DNA of 64,000 nt from Thermoproteota archaeon (GCA_027491785.1 JAOZGJ010000010.1:1-64000); one strand, 5' to 3'. Positions 42,118 through 50,787 are shown, counted from the first letter of the stretch. Numbers and translations: made by a program. Notes: a model not told the origin generated them from the letters alone.

Positions 42118-43692
42118 TTAGTAGCCCAAATCTCTGAAGAGTTCCGAATCCTGAACGTAACTCTTCCTGAGCTTGAGAGCCAATTCGGCTTTACCTAGCT
42201 CTCTCCCAAGATAGGCGGCATGGGAGTAGCCAGATACTAGCCCGAGATGGAATATCTCAAGGTAAATGTCCGAGGCTTTCTCACCGCATATGGTAACATC
42301 AGGTCTCCTCGGATCATCCCACTTGAAATGCATGGCACAGATCTCGCCTCGATCCCTGTCTACCCATATCCTGAAGAAACCAGTCCTATCGTACTGTACC
42401 TTCCTCCCCCTAGCCTTCACGACCTTACCCATAGCATCATATCTGAAGTCTTTCCTCCTCTTCTCCTTCAGGACTAGGAGGTCTATACCGAGATCCTTAG
42501 GGAATACTCCCCTCTCCTTTGAGAGGTACATCATCTTGACAGCTTGGGCCACTTCCCAGACGGATCCGTAGGTTTTATCGCTTGCCTCCGTAGTTAGGAC
42601 AATACTCGCTTCAAGCTCAGAGGCGAGAGCCACCAATTGGGCATTTACTCCATGACTATCGGCATCGATGAGTTCGCTGACATTACCTATCCCCATGAAA
42701 AGCTGGACATCTGGATTTCTCCTAGAGAACTCGTAGAAGGAGATGAGGGACTTGATGAAGCTGGGAGCGTGTATCGGATGAACTATCAGGTCAGCCAAGA
42801 CGTTATTTATGCCATACTTCCTAGCCATTCTGAGATTCTCCTCCATGGCCCTAACCCTTTCCTCCGGTTCACTTGGAAAGTAGCCAGAGGCATAATCATA
42901 TGGTATTATCACGCAGACCTTATCCTTCACGATGTCATGAAGCACTTCCATGTTAGATCTCTCGAGGCTCACTATCATATCAACGCCCGCCTCGATAGCA
43001 GCTTCTATCTCCTTAGGAGAAATTGAATCTATACTTATAGGAGCGTTAGTCACCTCTCTAACTGCTCTAACTATATCTCCTATCTTGGAGGAGTCATCTT
43101 GACCAGCAACTACTCCTATATCTATTATATCAGCTCCAGATTCTATATAGTGGGCGGTAATCCTCTTTATCTCATTTTTAGTGAGCTTCGGAGCATCCAC
43201 TATCTCCGCCATGATCCTAATCGGCAGCTCCCTCGCAATGCAGAGCCCCCTAAGATCTATGCACCTCTCCCTGTCAACCATAGCCCTCGCTCTGTTCACG
43301 GCCTCCCTAAACTCCCTATCGGCATCTCTCCTAATCTCTTCTTCGAGAAGCTCGCATGCAGGTATGTCATGCGATAACTTAAGCCCTTTCCTCACTTGTT
43401 CCATTATGATTGGTAGATCAGCTGCATCCTTGGGGCCCTTAAACGCTGGAATACCCAAGGAATCCTCTATGTACTTGGAGCTGCCCCTTAACAGCCCTGG
43501 GACTATGATGGCATCGTAGCCAGATAGATCTAGGGTTTTAATATGCTCCACAATGAACTTAGGTGTTAGTAGTGCGGCCACTGGAAAGGGAACAGCCACG
43601 AGATCGTACTCAATACCCGATCTATCCGCATAGGCTCTGACGTAATCCTTGGCCAGCTCTCCCGTTATCAACAGGTACTTCAATATCCTCAC
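42118..43692 (-). CDS. Dihydropteroate synthase-related protein (TIGR00284 type), methanopterin pathway
   Basis: The 524-residue protein has an N-terminal DUF6513-like domain (LLITGELAKDYVRAYADRSGIEYDLVAVPFPVAALLTP) and a TIM-barrel DHPS-like domain (ESGADIIDIGVV, NAPISIDSISPKEIEAAIEAGVDMIVSLE). It ends with a smaller C-terminal domain after about residue 400. This fusion is found in methanogens and in methylotrophs that make H4MPT and is thought to act in pterin assembly, where beta-RFAP is joined to the pterin; the biochemistry is not settled to my knowledge. It is followed upstream by the archaeoflavoprotein and beta-RFAP synthase genes, which supports that pathway. Confidence 0.88.
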   Translation of the reverse strand: MRILKYLLITGELAKDYVRAYADRSGIEYDLVAVPFPVAALLTPKFIVEHIKTLDLSGYDAIIVPGLLRGSSKYIEDSLGIPAFKGPKDAADLPIIMEQVRKGLKLSHDIPACELLEEEIRRDADREFREAVNRARAMVDRERCIDLRGLCIARELPIRIMAEIVDAPKLTKNEIKRITAHYIESGADIIDIGVVAGQDDSSKIGDIVRAVREVTNAPISIDSISPKEIEAAIEAGVDMIVSLERSNMEVLHDIVKDKVCVIIPYDYASGYFPSEPEERVRAMEENLRMARKYGINNVLADLIVHPIHAPSFIKSLISFYEFSRRNPDVQLFMGIGNVSELIDADSHGVNAQLVALASELEASIVLTTEASDKTYGSVWEVAQAVKMMYLSKERGVFPKDLGIDLLVLKEKRRKDFRYDAMGKVVKARGRKVQYDRTGFFRIWVDRDRGEICAMHFKWDDPRRPDVTICGEKASDIYLEIFHLGLVSGYSHAAYLGRELGKAELALKLRKSYVQDSELFRDLGY

Positions 43693-43712
43693 CTAATTAA
43701 TTAGCTAGCTAA

Positions 43713-44477
43713 TTAGATAGGTAGAGATAGGATGTGAACTATGGTATCCTCTAACTGATCCGGATCGTCCACGACTGTAACACCCTCGACCCTTCTCAAG
43801 GCTTCTATGTTCCTCCTATCAAGCTCCCTTATCTTTATCCTAGCTTTCTGAAAACAGTGTATGGCATTCTCTGGGCATGTGAGTTCACATACCCTGCACC
43901 CATGGCACCTCGTCAGATCTAAGACGGGTACCCCATCAAGCTCTCTAATGGCCCCGTAGGGACACCTATTCAGGCACTCCATGCAATTCGTGCATACCTC
44001 TCGATCTATGTAGCAGGGGACCTCGGTCTCCTCCGTCACATCGGATGGGAGGACTACTACAGGAACGCCTCCCTTTAGGGCCTGAGATGTGATCGTCGTC
44101 ACTATGCTGTCAGAAATGCCGTAAACGATCTTAGCTACTGTATTAGATGTAGCTGGTGCTATCACGAGCAATCCGTACCTGCCAAGCATGAACCTACCTG
44201 AGTAAGTGCAGCTGGCGCCGGCAACTTCCTCTGTGATTACCTCCTCATAATGGTTTCCAGGCGATATATCTCCTATTCTATCAAGGATGCCGTACATTCT
44301 GGCCACTTCCTCACCGGCCTTGCTCATATAAGTGGTTATCTTAACTCCATGTTTCTCCTTGATCCTCTTTAGAACACCAAAACTCTCCCTCATGAAGCTT
44401 CCTGATCCAGTTATTCCCCATGCGATGAAATGTAGACCTCCTTCTCCTCTTAGCAATCCCAAGTTTGCATCAACCAT
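43713..44477 (-). CDS. Archaeoflavoprotein/dihydromethanopterin reductase-like (flavoprotein plus 2x4Fe-4S)
   Basis: The N-terminal two thirds form a flavoprotein (FIAWGITGSGSFMRESF, APATSNTVAKIVYGISDSIVTTITSQALKGGVPVVVLPSD) of the AfpA/DmrX type. The C-terminal part has two 4Fe-4S motifs, CTNCMECLNRCP and CHGCRVCELTCP. Related Methanosarcina DmrX and methylotroph DmrA-type flavoproteins reduce dihydromethanopterin to H4MPT, the last biosynthetic step. Its position between the DHPS-like and beta-RFAP synthase genes supports that role. The electron donor is probably ferredoxin. Confidence 0.88.
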   Translation of the reverse strand: MVDANLGLLRGEGGLHFIAWGITGSGSFMRESFGVLKRIKEKHGVKITTYMSKAGEEVARMYGILDRIGDISPGNHYEEVITEEVAGASCTYSGRFMLGRYGLLVIAPATSNTVAKIVYGISDSIVTTITSQALKGGVPVVVLPSDVTEETEVPCYIDREVCTNCMECLNRCPYGAIRELDGVPVLDLTRCHGCRVCELTCPENAIHCFQKARIKIRELDRRNIEALRRVEGVTVVDDPDQLEDTIVHILSLPI

Positions 44478-44560
44478 CCTTCATTTCTCCCTTTCTTCTA
44501 TTTTCCCTTTCTCCATCTTTCCCTTTCCCTTCCTTCCTTTTCTCTGCCTCATTTACAGAT

Positions 44561-45508
44561 TCAAATGGTGAGCAATTGAGCACCCGCATTGTTAGCCCTC
44601 GACACGATGACCTTACCCCCTCCATGTTCCCTCAGGAAGCCCTTCAATTTATCAGCTAGCTTCTGATAACTATCCTCATCAGCCAAGCCATAGAACGATG
44701 GGCCCCAGGAGCTTTGTCCAGCTCCATAAGCTCCATTCTCCAGCAGGAACTCCACTCCCTTCTCTATTAGAGGAGACCTGAAGATGCCTCCCTGGACATG
44801 GGAGAACATCCTACCTACCTCCCTCTCGAACTTTGTGATCGCATCGCCGAAGCCCTGAATGTCCCTCTTCATCAGCGAGGGGATTATTTCAAGGATGAGT
44901 ATCCTGAAGGTCTCGCAGGTGCATTGATCGATCTCCCTCAACTTCCTCGTCAAATCCTCAAGAGAAAGCTCCTCCTTCTCTCCGGATATACCTTCCTCCA
45001 TTCTAGGCATACCGATTACGAAGATCCAATCCTTGGGAAACTCGTATCTGGATATGAGGATAGGTATCTCTCCCTTCTCAACTCCTCCGTCGACGATCAG
45101 ACCACCATACTTGAAGGAATAGATCCCAACGCCCGATCTCTTTCCCCTCCCAAGGATCTTGGCCAGCTCTTCCACAGAGACATCCATTCCTGAGTGCTTC
45201 AACATAGCATAACCTATCCCCAGTGAGAGTTGCGTTCCAGAGCCCAAGCCCACATGCGGGGGTATGTCCTCGATGATCCTTATGCTCATTCCATCCTCGA
45301 TCTTGAAATGTTCCTTCACCTTCTTGGCATAGAGTAGGGCCCTCTCCCCACCGCCCATGACTTGGAATCGATCGGCATCGGACACCTCTAAGATAACGCG
45401 AGGATTGTTAAGAGCGACACCCACGCTTCCATAGGACCTCCTAAGATCGCCCTTCATGTCTAAGATCCCGAAATGTATCCTAGAAGGTGTTTTCAAGATG
45501 GTTTTCAT
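44561..45508 (-). CDS. mptG: Beta-ribofuranosylaminobenzene 5'-phosphate synthase
   Basis: This enzyme condenses 4-hydroxybenzoate or p-aminobenzoate with PRPP in the first committed step of the methanopterin side chain. The 315-residue protein is of the GHMP-kinase fold: LKTPSRIHFGILDM at the N-terminus, the GHMP loop PPHVGLGSGTQLSLG, and the C-terminal GQSSWGPSFYGL. These are the hallmarks of MptG. I took ATG 45508; a TTG at 45520 adds four residues and crowds the ribosome site. It lies 83 bp upstream of the archaeoflavoprotein gene. Confidence 0.93.
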   Translation of the reverse strand: MKTILKTPSRIHFGILDMKGDLRRSYGSVGVALNNPRVILEVSDADRFQVMGGGERALLYAKKVKEHFKIEDGMSIRIIEDIPPHVGLGSGTQLSLGIGYAMLKHSGMDVSVEELAKILGRGKRSGVGIYSFKYGGLIVDGGVEKGEIPILISRYEFPKDWIFVIGMPRMEEGISGEKEELSLEDLTRKLREIDQCTCETFRILILEIIPSLMKRDIQGFGDAITKFEREVGRMFSHVQGGIFRSPLIEKGVEFLLENGAYGAGQSSWGPSFYGLADEDSYQKLADKLKGFLREHGGGKVIVSRANNAGAQLLTI

Positions 45509-45702
45509 TACATCGCCCAACCTAATGAGTTAGAGGTATCTAATATATAAGCTATCAAAATCAAATAACAACGAAAATGATGCGGTTTCGATCCCAAGGT
45601 TGTGAGAGCATTAAAGGCCTCAAAGACTTCAACTGAATGTCTCATCATATAACTGTACTTAACTCAGATTAAGTTAGTTAAAAATAATTTATGTTTACCC
45701 AT

Positions 45703-46368
45703 TTATTTATTTAACTTAATATTGAGTCTATTAACGATATCTCTCATTATCCTGTTATAGGGTTCCTCGGGACATATTCTAGAGACGAGCTCGCTGTAAT
45801 GGAGAACCAATTTAGTCAGCTTTTCCGCATCCTTGGGCCTTATCTTCCTGAATACAGGGATTCTCGTTGCATGGATAAGGGATTCCAAAACTGCGTGTCT
45901 GCACCTAGTAAAGAAGCAGGGCTTTACTTTCCTCAGCAAGATCCCATCTATTCTTAGCTTAACAGATAAGAAATCTCCTTTATCCTTGAAGTTTAGAAGA
46001 GAAACTTCCATAGAAGCGTTCGAGCCTTTAAGGGGGGGTAGCCTCATGCCATAGGACATGTCATAACCTTCCTCAGGTATTTCGTTGAAGGTAGCTAGGT
46101 AAAAGATTTCCACGTCATCAAGCAGGTTAATCAGGGCAGAGCTCTCCCTCATCAGGTTTTCAAGCGTAGTAGTACCCTTAAATAGTTTCTCAATGATGAC
46201 TGCACTTCCAGCCCTTCTCACACCTATTGGCGCCGAATGAAGGGAACCATCTCCATTCTTGGTCGTGCATATGGACTCCACTAGCAGGCCATCACTGAGA
46301 CCGATATTATCCAATAAATCCGGCACATCAAAGCTGGTATAATTGCCTGGAGGTGGGATTTTTCCCAT
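45703..46368 (-). CDS. DUF447 family flavin-binding-like protein
   Basis: The protein of about 221 residues has the DUF447 pattern: SDGLLVESICTTKNGDGSLHSAPIGVRR (a split-barrel flavin-reductase-like fold) followed by a helical C-terminal part (FFTRCRHAVLESLIHATRIPVFRKIRPKDAEKL). DUF447 genes co-occur with H4MPT C1 genes in methanogens and methylotrophs; the function is unknown. ATG 46368 is favoured because GGGGGGAT lies eight bases before it. It is divergent from fae with 160 bp between. Confidence 0.88.
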   Translation of the reverse strand: MGKIPPPGNYTSFDVPDLLDNIGLSDGLLVESICTTKNGDGSLHSAPIGVRRAGSAVIIEKLFKGTTTLENLMRESSALINLLDDVEIFYLATFNEIPEEGYDMSYGMRLPPLKGSNASMEVSLLNFKDKGDFLSVKLRIDGILLRKVKPCFFTRCRHAVLESLIHATRIPVFRKIRPKDAEKLTKLVLHYSELVSRICPEEPYNRIMRDIVNRLNIKLNK

Positions 46369-46528
46369 CGCACCCAATCCCCCCTATAGGCTAAAAGGCT
46401 ATATCCATGCAGTCCTCTCAACATGTTAGCTGGTATACCTGAGGAAGAGTTAGTTAATGACGACTTATCATTAATTTATTTTAGTTGCTTATCAGCAAAA
46501 TTAATAACTTCTCATTTCACAAAGATAT

Positions 46529-47017
46529 ATGCTACTTGTAGGGGAAGCTCTGGTTGGTGAGGGCAACGAGGTCGCCCATATCGATTTAATCATCGGAGAT
46601 AAGGATGGACCCGTAGGTAACGCCTTCAGTGTATCCCTGTCCAGCCCAAGGCAGGGACACACCCCCTTACTAGCTGTACTGGAGCCAAATCTTCAGCCCA
46701 AGCCGTCGACATTGATAGTGAACAAGGTAACGATAAAGAACGCCTTCCAGGCGGAATTGATGTTCGGTCCAGCCCAAGCGGCGGTCGCCAAAGCCGTTGC
46801 CGATTCTGTGGCTGAGGGGATAATACCAAAGAACTTGGTGGAGGATATAGTAATAGTGGTCTCCGTATTCATTCACTGGGAGGCTAAGGATAAGGAGAAG
46901 ATCTACAAATATAACTATGAAGCCACGAAGCTGGCGATAAAGAGGGCCTTCTCAGGAGAGCCTTCAATAGATGAGGTCCTAGAGAAGAAAGATAAAGCAA
47001 AACATCCCTTTGCATGA
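46529..47017 (+). CDS. fae: Formaldehyde-activating enzyme
   Basis: Fae joins formaldehyde to H4MPT to give methylene-H4MPT. The 162-residue sequence is very close to the Methylobacterium enzyme: [19 protein letters not shown] with the catalytic His17, [50 protein letters not shown] and the C-terminal HPFA. The ATG lies about 26 bases after a TATA-like ATTAATAA at 46499-46506, so a leaderless transcript is likely. No hexulose-phosphate synthase domain is fused. With the following genes it forms a formaldehyde-oxidising set. Confidence 0.97.
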   Translation: MLLVGEALVGEGNEVAHIDLIIGDKDGPVGNAFSVSLSSPRQGHTPLLAVLEPNLQPKPSTLIVNKVTIKNAFQAELMFGPAQAAVAKAVADSVAEGIIPKNLVEDIVIVVSVFIHWEAKDKEKIYKYNYEATKLAIKRAFSGEPSIDEVLEKKDKAKHPFA

Positions 47018-47183
47018 ATTAATCTCTTCTCTTATCCCCTCAATTTTTCTTTTTATCTCGATCCAATTTTCATGGGGGCTTTTTCATGAAAAATTTTGAT
47101 ATCAATTAAGTAACACGAAAATTATAGGGAGTGCTACTTATCGAAGAATTTTAGATTCATCTAGAATGATTCAGCAAACCGGA

Positions 47184-47215
47184 ATATTTAAATGATATAG
47201 GGGATATATTCCCTA
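47184..47215. promoter_or_regulatory. TATA box and near-perfect 18-bp palindrome before the unknown 610-residue gene
   Basis: ATATTTAAAT at 47184-47193 is a good archaeal TATA box. The 18-mer at 47198-47215, TAGGGGATATATTCCCTA, is a palindrome with one mismatched pair (16 of 18 bases) and covers the expected transcript start, 8 bases before the ATG at 47224. This is the position of a repressor operator. Confidence 0.55.
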
Positions 47216-47223
47216 GACCCATT

Positions 47224-49056
47224 ATGACAGATATAGAGAGAGAACGTGTTATTCTTGCGGCCAGTATGGCCGCTACCTTTAGGCCTGACTTAATGACTAA
47301 TGATAAGGTTGAGGCAGCTACCAAGGGACATGGCGTCCTTACGATACCTGTTCTTGTTGCAGCAAATTCCATAGCGGATGATCTCCTCAAAGGCTTTGAT
47401 ATATCCTTGGTGGATGCTGCTGCCCCTGACTTGCCTCTGGATATCATCATAGAGAGAGCCGTTAACGCAGCTAAGAGCGCTGGAGCTGCACCTGAGAATG
47501 CTGCTCTAATTGCCGCAGCCCTCGCGTATTTCTCTGGAGCTGCAGCTAGGGCAGGCGTTCCAATGGCAAACAGAAAGCTTGGTGCAATAGCTAGGATTCA
47601 TGCTGGAGCAACGAGGACTAGCGCTATAGCACTCACAACCAACAAGTTCACCCATAGGATAACCGCATTCCCTGCCTACAAAGCCATATATGAGAAGCTC
47701 ATGGATAAGAAGCTGATAAAACTTGATGGGGCTGTGCTGCCACCCTTCGTGGCTGGAGGTGCGATATATGGGCATAGCAGGCTGGGAGAAGATATAGTAG
47801 TTCCTGAGCTAGCTAAGGAGGCAGCTAAGGTTGGGGCCTTAGCCATGAAGAACGCCATGGAAGGAGCTGGTATGACCGCCTATCCACTATGGCCCGCACT
47901 GATAGCCGCCGCAGTTACGATGGAGATAGTGCATCCGGACTCTTTCCTCGGTGAGGAGTACGGTCCCTTCGGTACCAAGTTCTCATGCTATGCTGCCGGC
48001 CAGGGAGCCGTTGAAGCCATGGGATTACCAGCCAAGATTCACATAAGGGGAACAGGAGAGGAGTATGATACGGCCCAAGTCATCGGAGACTTCGGGCTAA
48101 TACTGAAGGACATAGGCGCACCTACGGTCATTGGGATGATGGCTCTCAATGAGATATTTGCCGGTTTCCAGGAATCGGCCATAATAGGAGCGGGATTCTC
48201 AGGAGGACCCGTAAATCCACCTTTAGGGCACTTAAATGGAGATGCTGTACCTGCCATCAAGCTATTGCTGAAGTACAAGGGAGATGTCTACGCAGTAGCT
48301 GATGAGATAAAGAAGTACAAGATGGAGAGCTTCTTCGATCCTGAGATGGCCCTCACAGCGCTCAACACGATATCTAGGGTAGCTGAGTGGGTGAAGAGAG
48401 GCCCCGTGACGAAGGCCCTGATGATAGCTGGAGAAGAGGTGAGGGATAGAGCCGTATACAGGAGAGCAGCCAAGGCGTATGAGATGCTCAAGGCAGGAAA
48501 GAGCGTTGAAGAGGTAGCTAGAGCCCTTGATGAGGAAAGGCTCCATTACGTTGAGAAGAGATCCTCTGAGATGCTTAGCGCTTTCTTAGGCAAGAAGATA
48601 GAGCTCAAGTTCACTGAACTGAGACCTCAGGCTAGGAGACACGATGGATTCACCGCCAAATACTGGGGATTCGACTCCTACATCTCATACGACATCACCA
48701 TAGATGGCAAGAAGTATCATATAGAGGACCTCTCAGCTAAAGCAGTTCCCGAGTATGCGATAGAGGGCAAGGGCAGAGATGATCCCAACATGGGTACAGC
48801 AATATTCGTTGGTTCTGTTGTTGCTCAGGAGCTTCAATACATAGGTCACACCATAATAAACGTGACAGTGCCAGCCGCTGTCGCAGCGATACTGGGAATG
48901 GATCCAAAGGAGGCCGGAAAGAAGGCCGAAGAGGGAGCTTACCTGACGAGAGCCATACCAGGAGCCAAATACACTGCTAGGGAAGTAGCCGCCATGGCTA
49001 AGAGAATCTACGAGATGATGTCTCAAGAGAAGCACGATATACTCCCGCCTCAGTGA
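47224..49056 (+). CDS. Unrecognised 610-residue cytoplasmic protein in the formaldehyde/H4MPT cluster
   Basis: I cannot assign a family. The protein is Ala- and Gly-rich, has no signal peptide and no clear membrane span. Parts look enzyme-like: GVPMANRKLGAIARIHAGATRTSAIA (about 115-140), the cluster HPDSFLGEEYGPFGTKFSC (about 240-258), HIRGTGEEYDTAQVIGDFG (about 275-293) and GFSGGPVNPPLGHLNGDAVPAI (about 325-345). The C-terminal third (from about 480) has a separate domain with YWGFDSYISYDITIDGKKYHIEDLSAKAVPEYAIEG. It lies between fae and an mtdB-type gene on the same strand and has its own palindrome-bearing promoter. A role in supplying or using C1 units, or a linked carbon pathway, is inference only. 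Confidence 0.85.
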   Translation: MTDIERERVILAASMAATFRPDLMTNDKVEAATKGHGVLTIPVLVAANSIADDLLKGFDISLVDAAAPDLPLDIIIERAVNAAKSAGAAPENAALIAAALAYFSGAAARAGVPMANRKLGAIARIHAGATRTSAIALTTNKFTHRITAFPAYKAIYEKLMDKKLIKLDGAVLPPFVAGGAIYGHSRLGEDIVVPELAKEAAKVGALAMKNAMEGAGMTAYPLWPALIAAAVTMEIVHPDSFLGEEYGPFGTKFSCYAAGQGAVEAMGLPAKIHIRGTGEEYDTAQVIGDFGLILKDIGAPTVIGMMALNEIFAGFQESAIIGAGFSGGPVNPPLGHLNGDAVPAIKLLLKYKGDVYAVADEIKKYKMESFFDPEMALTALNTISRVAEWVKRGPVTKALMIAGEEVRDRAVYRRAAKAYEMLKAGKSVEEVARALDEERLHYVEKRSSEMLSAFLGKKIELKFTELRPQARRHDGFTAKYWGFDSYISYDITIDGKKYHIEDLSAKAVPEYAIEGKGRDDPNMGTAIFVGSVVAQELQYIGHTIINVTVPAAVAAILGMDPKEAGKKAEEGAYLTRAIPGAKYTAREVAAMAKRIYEMMSQEKHDILPPQ

Positions 49057-49115
49057 ATCCCTTACTTTCTCCTTTTTTCTTATTTCAGCTTATATCTCGA
49101 GGGTAGGTGTTAAGT

Positions 49116-50015
49116 TTGGAGTTTAAGAAGATAATGATCTTTTTGAGTACCGATGAGTACCCGAGCCCCTTCGACATACAGATGATGTACGATTCGGGGG
49201 CAGATCACGTGATCTATTACGGTAATGTAGATTCAAAGAAGGCTAAGCAGCTTATTATGGATTCCATGTTCCCGAGGGGACCTGAGGGGGTCGTTTACAC
49301 TGGTATGTTCATAGGGGGAACTAACGTAGAAGAGTGCTTAGCTATAGCAGATGTAGCTAAGAAGACGATGTTCCCTCCATTCCAGATAGCTACGATAATA
49401 GATCCCCAGGGCGGCTATACCACTGCTGCAGCCTTAGTTGCTAAGGTAGAGAGATGCCTGAAGGACAAGTTCAACTTGGACATATCCGAGGCTACCGTAG
49501 CTGTTGTTGGAGGAGCTGGCAAGGTGGGAGGTAATGCGGTCCTACTGCTTGCTAAAGATGGAGCTAAAGTGAGGATAGTGGATATCCTTCTTGATTTAGC
49601 TAAGAAGAGGAAAGAAGAGGTAAACAAAGTGGTAGGAGAGGAGAGAGTTGAGGTCTTTGAGGAGGAACCTAGAAGCCCGGACGTAATGGAAAGGGCATTG
49701 AAAGGCGCTGATGTCATCATAACAGCGGGTCCACCTGGGCTCCAGCTAGTGCCCAAATCCGTATTGGAGAAGATAACTGAATGTAAGGTGGCAGCCGATG
49801 TTAATGCCGTTCCCCCGTTGGGAATAGAGGGGCTGAAGAGTTCTAAGGATTGCAAGGCCTTCTTGGGAAACATTCACGGCATTGGAGCTCTTGCAATAGG
49901 ACCTTTAAAGAATCAGGTCGAAATGGAACTCATAAAGAGGGCACTTAACGAACCTTCTGGCTTCTTTGAGCTAGATGAAATGCATAAAGTGGCCAAGAGC
50001 CTGCTAGGCCTTTGA
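49116..50015 (+). CDS. mtdB: NAD(P)-dependent methylene-H4MPT dehydrogenase, MtdA/MtdB type
   Basis: The protein of about 299 residues follows the Methylobacterium MtdA/MtdB layout: an N-terminal substrate domain (FLSTDEYPSPFDIQMMYDSGADHVIYYGNV) and a Rossmann domain (ATVAVVGGAGKVGGNAVLLLAKDGAKVRIV). It ends with AADVNAVPPLGIEGL and HGIGALAIGPLKNQVEMELI. These enzymes oxidise methylene-H4MPT to methenyl-H4MPT with NAD(P). They are unrelated to the F420-dependent Mtd of methanogens. TTG 49116 is preceded by GGTAGGTG; GTG 49107 would start inside that site. MtdA and MtdB types cannot be separated reliably by eye. Confidence 0.92.
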   Translation: MEFKKIMIFLSTDEYPSPFDIQMMYDSGADHVIYYGNVDSKKAKQLIMDSMFPRGPEGVVYTGMFIGGTNVEECLAIADVAKKTMFPPFQIATIIDPQGGYTTAAALVAKVERCLKDKFNLDISEATVAVVGGAGKVGGNAVLLLAKDGAKVRIVDILLDLAKKRKEEVNKVVGEERVEVFEEEPRSPDVMERALKGADVIITAGPPGLQLVPKSVLEKITECKVAADVNAVPPLGIEGLKSSKDCKAFLGNIHGIGALAIGPLKNQVEMELIKRALNEPSGFFELDEMHKVAKSLLGL

Positions 50016-50071
50016 TTTTTTGACTCTCCTCAACTCAACTTTTTATCTATCTCTTAGGGGGAGGTTCATCA

Positions 50072-50311
50072 GTGGTTTATATGATTAAAGTGAGATGTCC
50101 AGTCTGTGGAAAGGAGTTTGAAGTAGAGAAAGGACCCATCGTTACATGCCCGGACTGCAAGGCCCCTCTCAGGATCACGGTCCTCGAAGGTGGAGCTACA
50201 CTAGCTGAAGTTGCTGTGGAGGAGGAATTAGGAGAGTGGAAAGAGAAAGATCTCATCGAATTTGAGGAAGAGGAATTAGAAGAGCTTTGGGGTGATATAG
50301 AGGAGTCCTAG
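50072..50311 (+). CDS. LysW-like zinc-ribbon protein with acidic tail
   Basis: The 79-residue protein has a four-cysteine zinc ribbon (CPVCGKEFEVEKGPIVTCPDCKAPLRITV) followed by a very acidic tail (EFEEEELEELWGDIEES). LysW, the amino-group carrier of lysine and arginine biosynthesis, has the same layout but is about 55 residues and ends in EDWGE; here four residues follow the WGD. The GTG start has a strong GGGGGAGG ribosome site. It follows mtdB by 56 bases, and its stop overlaps nikR's stop by four bases. Carrier function is uncertain because the C-terminal Glu that carries substrate is not terminal in the same way. Confidence 0.7.
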   Translation: MVYMIKVRCPVCGKEFEVEKGPIVTCPDCKAPLRITVLEGGATLAEVAVEEELGEWKEKDLIEFEEEELEELWGDIEES

Positions 50312-50766
50312 CCTATGGGGCTTACGACGGTCCTTACCTGTTTTACTCCTTTTTTGGATGATACCCTATCAAGCAATTCCTTTACCCTCTTAGCACTCCC
50401 TTTCACTATTATTATCAATATGCAGTGCTCCTTATCCAAGTGGATATGGGTGTTGGATAAAACGATATCGAGGTACTCGTGCTGTATCTCGGTCAGGTAC
50501 TCATCTATTCCCCTCGTCTCATGATTGTATATTATATTGATCGTGCCGACCACGTTTCCCTCCTTACACTGCCAGTTCCTGTCAGCTAGGAAGTTCCTCA
50601 TGGCCAGCCTTATAGCCTTGGATCTCTTCATTCCAATTTGAGAGATTGTTTCATCAAATTCCCTGAGTAAATCAGCTGGTACAGATACGCCAAACCTGAC
50701 TACCCTACCATCTCCCAAATTTTCTTCTACTTTGTTCTTTCTCTGAGACATCTCTATTATCTCCAC
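50308..50766 (-). CDS. nikR: Nickel-responsive regulator NikR
   Basis: The protein has a ribbon-helix-helix N-terminus (VVRFGVSVPADLLREFDETISQIGMKRSKAIRLAMRNFL) and an ACT-like nickel domain with all four square-planar ligands: His96 in IQHEYLD, His107 and His109 in NTHIHLD, and Cys115 in KEHC. NikR represses nickel uptake when nickel is plentiful. It is the last gene of the importer operon, 21 bases after the ATPase gene, so autoregulation is likely. Confidence 0.95.
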   Translation of the reverse strand: MEIIEMSQRKNKVEENLGDGRVVRFGVSVPADLLREFDETISQIGMKRSKAIRLAMRNFLADRNWQCKEGNVVGTINIIYNHETRGIDEYLTEIQHEYLDIVLSNTHIHLDKEHCILIIIVKGSAKRVKELLDRVSSKKGVKQVRTVVSPIG

Positions 50767-50787
50767 AGCTAAGCTTTATTTGTTATT

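Noticed and set aside
45585-45660. Possible C/D-box small RNA (ATGATG near 45591 and CTGA near 45632)
   Set aside because: Boxes D' and C' are not convincing and neither guide matches an rRNA or tRNA target I can name; such short boxes occur by chance.
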